Source: Shewanella sp. ANA-3
GTDB taxonomy: Bacteria > Pseudomonadota > Gammaproteobacteria > Enterobacterales > Shewanellaceae
Reading direction: 5' to 3'
Length of the DNA: 64,000 bases
Assembly: GCF_000203935.1 (NCBI RefSeq)
Contig: NC_008577.1
Span: 868,001 to 932,000, forward strand
Shown: positions 58,008-64,000 of the stretch, one piece after another
Layout: every line of letters begins with the position of its first letter
How positions within the stretch are numbered: position 1 is the stretch's first letter
Position numbers and translations under genes: made by a program
The notes under the pieces: generated by a model
Told to the model about the DNA's origin: nothing
The model's input: only the letters and a program-made list of their open reading frames with translations
Database searches by the model: none

Positions 58008-60281
58008 TTAATTTAAACGAATGGTATTTGACCTTGTTGTCTGTTCTATCGGTTCACCACTCATAGTATAGGTTTCGGATAATTCGAGCTGGCCTTGTTT
58101 ATCGTACTGATTGTGGATCCCCACCCAAAAGTGTTCTTGCCCCTGAAAAAGTAAGTTGCCTTCTTCGGCGATTTGACGATTCGGATGATAGCGTTTCATG
58201 GCATAGAGTTGGCTATCTGGGTCAAATTTTAAATGGTAGCTGAGGATAGGCGCCGAGGTTTGAGGCTCCTTCGCATCATTGGCCCGAGCCATTGCTTCGA
58301 CAATGTTGCTGTCATCGCCGCAGGTTTCCGTTGCTACCGTCTGTTCCTGCTCGGTAGCATCAAAATAGTGGCGGGTTTCATTGAGCTTGCCATCGTCGCT
58401 GAGCCAGGCTTCGCGTTGTAACTGGCCTTGAGCTGTAAAAAGTTGCCAGTGGCCGACATCCTGATAATCGTTTTCTATCACTTTTACAAAGCCTGACTCG
58501 AGCAATTCGCCTTGTTTTGAAAAGGCTTTTGAGCTGAATAGGTTCTCGTCTAGGCGAGTGAGCAGCCAACGGATAGCCCCATCCTCATAGTATTCGATGC
58601 GAGTGTCAGGGTGACCCGTTTGATAATATTCCCGTTGATTATCCTCAAGATGGTAGCCGCAACGGGTGTTGGAGTGGCTCTCAAAGGATTCGAGAACACC
58701 TTGTTTGTTATAGGAGGAGCGTTCCTTAAGGTAACCTTGGCCATCGCGGACAACATATTCAGCAATCGTCTTGATGGTACCGTCTTCATAAAACCAGCGG
58801 GCCGTGCCATCGCGATTGCCTTGAGTGTGGGGCAAATACATTTGAATTTGCTGGTTTTCATAGTATTCGATAAAGGGCGCGATGGAGAGGTTACGCTGAT
58901 ATTGGCCCTCGGCTGACAATACGCCGCTTTCGTAATAACTGCGGAAAAGGCCTTCTCTTAAGCCCTTTTCAAGGTAGATCTCAAGGGAGAGTTGACCATT
59001 TTCATGGTACCAAGTAGCAAGACCCTGCTCATGGCCATTTTCAAAGGGGATGCATTGTTCAAGCTGTCCGTTCGAATACCATTTCTCGCTGTTACCATGG
59101 GCAACGCCATCAACAAAATTGAGTTGATTTGCCAGCAAGCCATTGGGGTGCCATTCCTGACGTAAACCGCAATTTAACCCCTGTGGATTGAGGCGTTCTC
59201 GCCAGGCGAGTTGGCCATCTTCGTAATAGGTTTCGAGGCTTTTGCCCGCTGCATCGAGATGGACTTCTTGTTTAAGATTGCCGTTGGTATGGTACCAAAG
59301 CTCTTTAACCAATTCCCCCATGTCATAGCTTAATTTGGCCTGCAGCGTGCCATCTTCATAGTAGATATGCTCGGTTCCATGGATTTTTCCCGCCTGCATG
59401 GGGCGTATCAGCCACAGGGCGCCTGATTCATAATAGCGAGTTAACTGATTGATATAATTATCTTCACTATCCTTTTCGGCGGTTTCTTTTATCTGACCAT
59501 TGCTATAGTAGCGGGTTAGTAACATTCCTTCGGCGTGGCGCTCCTCGACTTGATTGATTTTGCCCTCATTGTCATACCAAGTCTGGCGCCCGAGCTGCTG
59601 TTCCTCAATAAAATGTCCTTCGAACTGCAATACACCTAAGGCATTGAATTGGCGAGTGATGCCGTTGCGCTCACCAAAGTAATTACAATCGACTGCCTGA
59701 GTGAGGTTGGGGGATTGGGTGACAATTCTGAGTAGATTCTGACCTTGCTCGGTCTCAATCTGGTGGAATGTCCGTTGCAGTTTGCCAGTGAGACTGCCGA
59801 AGTCCTGCATATCGCCTTGTACTCTGTACCCTGCATCGATATAAAAACGGCAGATCACTAATTCCTGCGGGTTTACCAGTGCCACTTGCCAACGGGCTTG
59901 GTTCGCATCAGCATCAGCATCAGCATCTTGCTCTAGGCTACAGGTCTTATCCTGACCGAGATAAAAATCTTGCACTGGGCCGTGTATCTCTATGCGGTCA
60001 AATTGGTTCTCGTGGAAGGTGCAGGATTCATGCTCTCGTTCCCAACCGAGCAGCTCGATCGTTTGCGGGCTGTCGAAGTAGTGGCGGGTAAACTCTTCGT
60101 GGGTGTCTGAATGAGTGGCTTGCGCCGGAGTCGCTTGAATGGCAAGACTAAAATAAGGTTTGAACGTACTGGATGGGAGTGGAGCGGGATTGGGAGAGGT
60201 TTGAAGAGGTATGTCTTGGTGGGCGCAGCTATTCTTTTTTGCATTAAATAACTTAGCTTTAAATGCGCGAAACAACGACAT
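58008..60281 (-). CDS. Large MORN_2/YwqK-repeat protein
   Basis: This 757-residue protein consists mostly of some 18-20 repeats with the pattern (Y/W)Y-x-(N/D/S)G-x-(L/I), for example WYSNGQLE, YYEDGTLQ, WYHENGQLS, YYESGVLS and YYEDGAIR, which are MORN_2 units of the YwqK type. There is no signal peptide. A short stretch of alternating Asp-Ala is seen near residue 120. YwqK is often labelled an antitoxin, from a Bacillus pair, but that role is not established for proteins like this. Repeats of this kind usually bind proteins or membranes. GGAG precedes the ATG. Confidence 0.8.
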   Translation of the reverse strand: MSLFRAFKAKLFNAKKNSCAHQDIPLQTSPNPAPLPSSTFKPYFSLAIQATPAQATHSDTHEEFTRHYFDSPQTIELLGWEREHESCTFHENQFDRIEIHGPVQDFYLGQDKTCSLEQDADADADANQARWQVALVNPQELVICRFYIDAGYRVQGDMQDFGSLTGKLQRTFHQIETEQGQNLLRIVTQSPNLTQAVDCNYFGERNGITRQFNALGVLQFEGHFIEEQQLGRQTWYDNEGKINQVEERHAEGMLLTRYYSNGQIKETAEKDSEDNYINQLTRYYESGALWLIRPMQAGKIHGTEHIYYEDGTLQAKLSYDMGELVKELWYHTNGNLKQEVHLDAAGKSLETYYEDGQLAWRERLNPQGLNCGLRQEWHPNGLLANQLNFVDGVAHGNSEKWYSNGQLEQCIPFENGHEQGLATWYHENGQLSLEIYLEKGLREGLFRSYYESGVLSAEGQYQRNLSIAPFIEYYENQQIQMYLPHTQGNRDGTARWFYEDGTIKTIAEYVVRDGQGYLKERSSYNKQGVLESFESHSNTRCGYHLEDNQREYYQTGHPDTRIEYYEDGAIRWLLTRLDENLFSSKAFSKQGELLESGFVKVIENDYQDVGHWQLFTAQGQLQREAWLSDDGKLNETRHYFDATEQEQTVATETCGDDSNIVEAMARANDAKEPQTSAPILSYHLKFDPDSQLYAMKRYHPNRQIAEEGNLLFQGQEHFWVGIHNQYDKQGQLELSETYTMSGEPIEQTTRSNTIRLN
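59905..59928 (-). repeat. Hexanucleotide repeat coding for Asp-Ala
   Basis: GCATCA occurs three times in a row with a fourth copy ending in T, read on the minus strand as an Asp-Ala run within the YwqK-repeat protein. The unit is a multiple of three, so copy changes keep the frame. Confidence 0.8.
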
Positions 60282-60426
60282 AGGTCAACTTCTCCATATC
60301 CATATGATACAACGATCTTTTTTGTCATCTCATAAGGCTCTTAGCCCTAAGAGCGCCTATGATAACGGTTTATACTTTGGTTTCTCAATAGATTATCTTG
60401 CTCTCGAGCCATGATAAGGATTCAAG

Positions 60427-60750
60427 ATGCTACAAAATTTTTATCAGTCACTCCCCGATGATTTATCACTAGAAGTGTTCGAAACCCTTGCTTGCAATGG
60501 CAAGGTGAAGATTGAACGCATTATCTCGCAAGGTCATTCGACGCCGTCGGGGGAGTGGTACGATCAATCTCAATATGAGTGGGTCATGTTGCTCAAAGGA
60601 GAGGCGCAGCTCGAATTCGAAGATGCTCAGTTAGTTACCCTAAAACCAGGGGATTACCTCACCCTAGCGCCGCATCAAAAGCACAGAGTTGCGTCGACCA
60701 GTTCAGAGGATGAAACCCTATGGCTGGCCGTGTTTTACGATGCCGAATGA
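60427..60750 (+). CDS. Cupin domain protein
   Basis: This 107-residue protein is a single small cupin barrel (VMLLKGEAQLEFEDAQLVTLKPGDYLTLAPHQKHRV, with the PGDYLTLAPHQKHRV second motif clear). The first motif lacks the usual HxH pair, so metal binding may be partial. Function unknown; such proteins are often small-molecule isomerases or regulators. It stands between two minus-strand genes. Confidence 0.82.
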   Translation: MLQNFYQSLPDDLSLEVFETLACNGKVKIERIISQGHSTPSGEWYDQSQYEWVMLLKGEAQLEFEDAQLVTLKPGDYLTLAPHQKHRVASTSSEDETLWLAVFYDAE

Positions 60751-60774
60751 TGCAGAGACGTTATATCTTAGCGG

Positions 60775-61947
60775 CTATTTGAGTTGCCATTGCCAGCTCG
60801 GCGTATTGAGTAAATCCTGCCCCACAATTTGGGTTTGCCCTAGATTTTTATCGAGTGCCAAGGTATTGCAATGCTCAAACTGACTCAAGGCATTAATCAA
60901 GCGGTTAGCGTGGGACACGACCCAAAGCTGACACCCCTCGGAAGCCTTGGCGATAAGCCGAGCCAAAGCGGGCAATAGATCGGGGTGCAGGCTGGTTTCG
61001 GGTTCGTTTAATACCATTAGCTCGGGTGGTCTTGGGGTAAGTAATGCGGCGATAAGCAGTAAATACCTCAGGGTACCGTCTGAGAGTTCACTGGCATGTA
61101 GTGGCCTTAACAAGCCCTGCTGGTGGAATTCGAGTTGGAGTATCCCGCCCGCTTGGGGCGTGATACGCACCTTGGCCCCCGGAAAAGCATCGGTTACCGC
61201 ATGATCGAATGCCGCTTTATCGCCAATCTCAAAAATAGTTTGTATGGCAGAGGGGAGATCTCGACCGTCATGGTGCAATACGGGAGTGGCTGTCCCGAGC
61301 TGCGGACGACGCGCAGCGGCCTCTGCATCGGTTCGAAAATGATCGTAAAAGCGCCAGGCGCGAATGCTGTCCCTTAGCGTTAACACTTCAGGGCTACGCT
61401 CCGGATCGGCAAGTTCGGTAAAAATACTGTCACCACTTTGCAGATGAGCGCTCAAGGTGAGCCAACCTTGTCCCTCGGGGCTGCGACTCTTCACCATAGG
61501 ACCGCGGCGCTCCACTAACACGCTGGCGGAGCGATATTTGGGGCCATTCCAAATCGCCTCGCGTTTGATTTGCGGATCTAAGCCAAATAGGGTGGTGGAG
61601 TCCGGTTTGGGGAGACCAAGTTCAATCAGATAACTAAAATCTTCGCCAGCGAACCCAAGTTTTAGACGTTTGGGCGTTTGCCTGACCGTCGCTTCAATTG
61701 GCGTATCTCCTGCTAACATGCCCTTGGTGAGATTCTCTGGTCCCGCCCAAAAACAGGAGTCTAAGCCGCCTTCCTGCGCTAACGCATTAACAACGCCACC
61801 CTGCGCCGTTTGAGCTAATAGCCGTAAGGCTTTGTATAAATTGGATTTGCCACTGCCGTTAGCGCCAGTCACTAGGTTTAGGCGTCCAAGGGGTAAGACT
61901 ATCTCCCTCAAGGTACGATAGTTAGAGATGGCTAGGGTGGTCAGCAT
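60775..61947 (-). CDS. AAA family ATPase (RecF/OLD-like)
   Basis: This 390-residue protein starts with ISNYRTLREIVLPLGRLNLVTGANGSGKSNLYKALRLLA (Walker A GANGSGKS) and has the ABC-type LSDGTLRYLLL segment, Walker B (LMVLNEPETSLHPD) and a switch histidine in WVVSHANRLI, the layout of RecF/SMC-like AAA_21 ATPases. No TOPRIM or HEPN nuclease domain is seen, so it is not a full OLD nuclease. Some relatives belong to phage-defence or toxin systems; here no partner nuclease is next to it. Its 3' end faces the cupin gene. Confidence 0.82.
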   Translation of the reverse strand: MLTTLAISNYRTLREIVLPLGRLNLVTGANGSGKSNLYKALRLLAQTAQGGVVNALAQEGGLDSCFWAGPENLTKGMLAGDTPIEATVRQTPKRLKLGFAGEDFSYLIELGLPKPDSTTLFGLDPQIKREAIWNGPKYRSASVLVERRGPMVKSRSPEGQGWLTLSAHLQSGDSIFTELADPERSPEVLTLRDSIRAWRFYDHFRTDAEAAARRPQLGTATPVLHHDGRDLPSAIQTIFEIGDKAAFDHAVTDAFPGAKVRITPQAGGILQLEFHQQGLLRPLHASELSDGTLRYLLLIAALLTPRPPELMVLNEPETSLHPDLLPALARLIAKASEGCQLWVVSHANRLINALSQFEHCNTLALDKNLGQTQIVGQDLLNTPSWQWQLK

Positions 61948-62004
61948 GACGGTCCATTTACTCGAGTGATTATTCGCAATTCAACCATGACGTTGTTAGT
62001 GCGC

Positions 62005-63168
62005 TTAGATGAGTACCTGATTGAGCACTCTTTGCCAGTTTCCGCCCATAAAGCGGTCGCGATCGGTCGACTTAAAGCGGGCCTTAGCTAACGCATCGTC
62101 GATACGGCTCATACGCTCGATATGGTTTAGCTCGGGAATGACCACATGTCTTGGCTCCGCATCAAAACCTAACACTTTTTTAGCCCTTAGGCTGTACCAC
62201 CATTCCTGATATTCCTTCACGCCCTGGGCATTGTCGTTATTCAGGGCTAACAGATTTTCTTGGCCTCTGAGTGGATAATCATTGGCGATGGCGACACAAC
62301 CGACCCCGCCGATACGGGCTACATATTCTAACTGGCGGATATAGTCATCAACGGTCGGGACGGCATTATTGGTGAGCCAAAAGCTCATCATAAAGACCCC
62401 GAATACGCCGCCTGAGTTGGCAATGGCGCGGATCACCTCATCGGGGCTACAACGGGCATGTTTGACAATACCACGCGCCGCGCCATGGCTTTGGACTATG
62501 GGCGCGCGGCTGAGTTTGGCAACATCTAATGCGGTTTGGGCACTTGAGTGGCTGACATCGACTAAGATATTGGCATGATTGAGTTTTTCAATCAGAGCAC
62601 GGCCATGGGCGGTAAGAGGTTTATTGAGCCCGCCATTGGCATCGTTATCGAGGGCGCCGCCCGCAAAGGTATTGCCGTAATGGTGGGTGAGCTGCAGTGC
62701 TCGCAGACCTTGGCGGTGAAACTCATCGACGCGGGCCCATTGATTGGCCTCGCTGTCTTCTTCAACGCAATCCGCACCTTGGATTTGGAAGAAAACCGCA
62801 GTGCGATTGCTCTCCCTCGCCAATTGGATATCGCGTCCGGTTAAGCCTTGCAGGAGAATATCAGGATGTTCGCTGACACGTTTCGCGGCTTGCTGGATGC
62901 TTTCCATACAGGCTTTGTAAGTGCGTTTGTAGTTTAAGGTGCCGTCGGCTTGTTCAATGGTTTCGATGGCAGAGATATCACATAGAAAGGCATCGAGCCC
63001 AGATGCGGGGACATCGGCTAAATCATCGGGCAAAAAGGATAAACCATCGATATATAAGCGCCGAGAGCGCGGCGCAGCAAGGCTGGAGAAACTGGCAAAG
63101 GGACAAAGTAGCGTGGCGGCGCCAATCCCTTTTAACAGCGTTCGACGATCTTGATTAACAGCCTTCAT
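62005..63168 (-). CDS. Tat-exported M19 dipeptidase homologue lacking metal ligands
   Basis: This 387-residue protein has a twin-arginine signal (DRRTLLKGIGAATLLCPFASF) and the membrane dipeptidase (M19) barrel: VDVSHSSAQTALDVAKLS and QSHGAARGIVKHARCSPDEVIRAIANSGG carry the second-zinc histidines. The first-zinc H-x-D near the N-terminus is replaced (YIDGLSF), and the bridging glutamate is replaced in FFQIQGAD. It may use one metal, act on an unusual substrate, or bind rather than cut. It is transcribed in the direction of the AAA ATPase gene. Confidence 0.8.
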   Translation of the reverse strand: MKAVNQDRRTLLKGIGAATLLCPFASFSSLAAPRSRRLYIDGLSFLPDDLADVPASGLDAFLCDISAIETIEQADGTLNYKRTYKACMESIQQAAKRVSEHPDILLQGLTGRDIQLARESNRTAVFFQIQGADCVEEDSEANQWARVDEFHRQGLRALQLTHHYGNTFAGGALDNDANGGLNKPLTAHGRALIEKLNHANILVDVSHSSAQTALDVAKLSRAPIVQSHGAARGIVKHARCSPDEVIRAIANSGGVFGVFMMSFWLTNNAVPTVDDYIRQLEYVARIGGVGCVAIANDYPLRGQENLLALNNDNAQGVKEYQEWWYSLRAKKVLGFDAEPRHVVIPELNHIERMSRIDDALAKARFKSTDRDRFMGGNWQRVLNQVLI

Positions 63169-63278
63169 GGGCGTGCGCTCTCCTTCAGATGAAGCTAATT
63201 TTTACTTCTTTATACCCTGTTAAGGCGTAGAAGTCTTTGATTAAATCCCTCTTTTACCGATTTAACCCGCAGATTGAT

Positions 63279-63722
63279 TTAGGGTTTTACCGCATCAATC
63301 ATTGCCTTGGCTAAGGCATGTAAGCCATTGGTGCGCGAGGGACTTAATTGGCCCTCAAGCCCTAATTGTTTGAAATAGGTGGAAGGGTCGAAGGCGAGTA
63401 TCTCGTCGCTCTGTTTGCCGTGACAGGCGCTCAGCAGTAAACCGATTAACCCCTTCACTATGCGTGCATCGCTATCGGCTAGAAAATAATGCTTAGCGTC
63501 TCGCTCAATATGGTACAGCCAGGCATCGCTCTCGCAGCCTTTGACTTGGGCGGCCTCAAGGCGAAATTCATCCGCTAAACTCGGTAAGGTTTTACCTAAT
63601 AACATGATTTGGCGATATCTTTCCTGCCAGTTTGGCGCTTGCTCAAAACGGGCTAACAGGCTTGATGAATCCTCAACGGAGTAATCAAACTCGGTGGCAG
63701 CGGGCATGATTGGCAATGTCAT
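63279..63722 (-). CDS. SufE/CsdE family sulfur acceptor
   Basis: This 147-residue protein accepts sulfur from a cysteine desulfurase and passes it on for iron-sulfur cluster or thio-modification work. The active cysteine is in VKGCESDAWLYH; KGLIGLLLSACHGKQSDEILAFD and LGLEGQLSPSRTNGLHALAKAM complete the family pattern. The next gene on the strand, upstream, is its desulfurase partner. It could be named csdE or sufE; which cannot be decided from this window. Confidence 0.88.
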   Translation of the reverse strand: MTLPIMPAATEFDYSVEDSSSLLARFEQAPNWQERYRQIMLLGKTLPSLADEFRLEAAQVKGCESDAWLYHIERDAKHYFLADSDARIVKGLIGLLLSACHGKQSDEILAFDPSTYFKQLGLEGQLSPSRTNGLHALAKAMIDAVKP

Positions 63723-63789
63723 GGGGAAAATGTCCTCTTCTTAAGCATGTTGCCTGATGGCGCAATGATATTAACCCTTAGCGAGCGGA

Positions 63790-64000
63790 TTAGAGCAGCA
63801 ACTCTTTGACTGAGGCTAAGGCGGCAATAAAGCGGTCGATATCGGCTTTATTGGTGTAGATCCCAATCGATGCGCGGCAGCAGCCCTTCAGGTTAAGGCT
63901 TTGCATCAAGGGCATGGCGCAGTGATGGCCGCAGCGCACGGCAACGCCTTGTTGGTCTAATAAAATCCCCACATCTTGATGATGTTCATCACCCAGATTA
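63790..64000 (-). CDS. Cysteine desulfurase, C-terminal part (gene cut by window edge)
   Basis: Only the last 70 residues are inside the window, and the frame stays open to the edge. The active-site cysteine loop is VRCGHHCAMPLM, followed by CCRASIGIYTNKADIDRFIAAL, which is the class II (SufS/CsdA) end. Upstream NLGDEHHQDVGILLDQQGVA continues the domain. It uses pyridoxal phosphate to take sulfur from cysteine. It lies 67 bases before the SufE/CsdE gene on the same strand, so they form an operon. Confidence 0.9.
   Translation of the reverse strand, partial: NLGDEHHQDVGILLDQQGVAVRCGHHCAMPLMQSLNLKGCCRASIGIYTNKADIDRFIAALASVKELLL

Noticed and set aside
59905..59928. Phase-variable repeat
   Set aside because: The unit is 6 bases, so changes in number would not shift the frame, and only three full copies are present.
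58008..60281. Toxin-antitoxin pair suggested by the YwqK resemblance
   Set aside because: No small toxin gene is adjacent, and YwqK-type repeats occur in many proteins with no antitoxin role.

Overview
The window reads as chromosomal backbone of a marine or aquatic gammaproteobacterium, most like Shewanella. Supporting this are the block lolB-ispE-prs facing hemA-prfA-prmC-sirB2-sirB1-kdsA, an E. coli-like AsnC and RluA, a TonB-dependent receptor, a GlyGly-CTERM-tagged metalloprotease and many c-di-GMP-related proteins. I see 62 protein genes, the first and last cut by the window edges. I see no rRNA, tRNA, CRISPR array, insertion sequence, integrase or prophage. Most intergenic gaps are short and many hold clear Rho-independent terminators, several serving two convergent genes. 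I could run no database search; every family call is recognition from sequence.

Layout. 1-6.1 kb: a cut exported or membrane protein, a PAP2 phosphatase, an unknown protein, NAD malic enzyme (maeA), a YehS-like protein, and a bPH2 membrane protein followed by a divergent Nramp-like transporter. 6.2-14.9 kb: a TonB-dependent receptor, a glutathione transferase, a DUF4447-like and a SUKH (SMI1/KNR4) protein, a secreted RelA/SpoT-fold protein, an M13 lipoprotein peptidase and RsuA. 15.0-19.4 kb: an overlapping ECF sigma / anti-sigma-like / DUF4097 operon and an HBM-type chemoreceptor. 19.5-29.8 kb: prs, ispE and lolB on the minus strand, then hemA, prfA, prmC, a GNAT on the other strand, the SirB pair, a DUF819 permease and kdsA.

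29.9-36.6 kb: an EamA transporter, a CSS-EAL phosphodiesterase, the glnK-type PII gene with amt behind a candidate NtrC/sigma-54 promoter, a PanE-like reductase with a VanZ-like protein, and YajQ. 36.7-43.5 kb: AmpG, an unknown small protein, a periplasmic cyclophilin and a YajG lipoprotein, then a beta-barrel protein, DUF2804, a membrane hydroxylase and a PilZ-like protein. 43.7-48.9 kb: mpl-ubiX-hpt, the yadGH-type ABC exporter and a small lipoprotein. 49-56.7 kb: a large M36 protease, asnC, rluA and rlhA. 56.8-64 kb: an accessory-looking run (bPH1 protein, CPBP protease, large YwqK/MORN_2 repeat protein, cupin, AAA ATPase), a Tat-exported M19 dipeptidase homologue with missing metal ligands, and a SufE/CsdE plus cysteine desulfurase pair.

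How the genes work together. Housekeeping themes are heme and translation termination (hemA, prfA, prmC), PRPP and purine salvage (prs, hpt), isoprenoid and LPS precursors (ispE, kdsA), lipoprotein targeting (lolB), murein recycling (ampG, mpl), nitrogen sensing (PII and Amt), RNA modification (rsuA, rluA, rlhA) and sulfur mobilisation. I find no single unmistakable new multi-gene system. The items most worth following up are the exported RelA/SpoT-fold protein, the structured leader between ispE and prs, the metal-ligand-deficient M19 protein, the Nramp homologue without its metal motifs, and the bPH1/CPBP/YwqK cluster.
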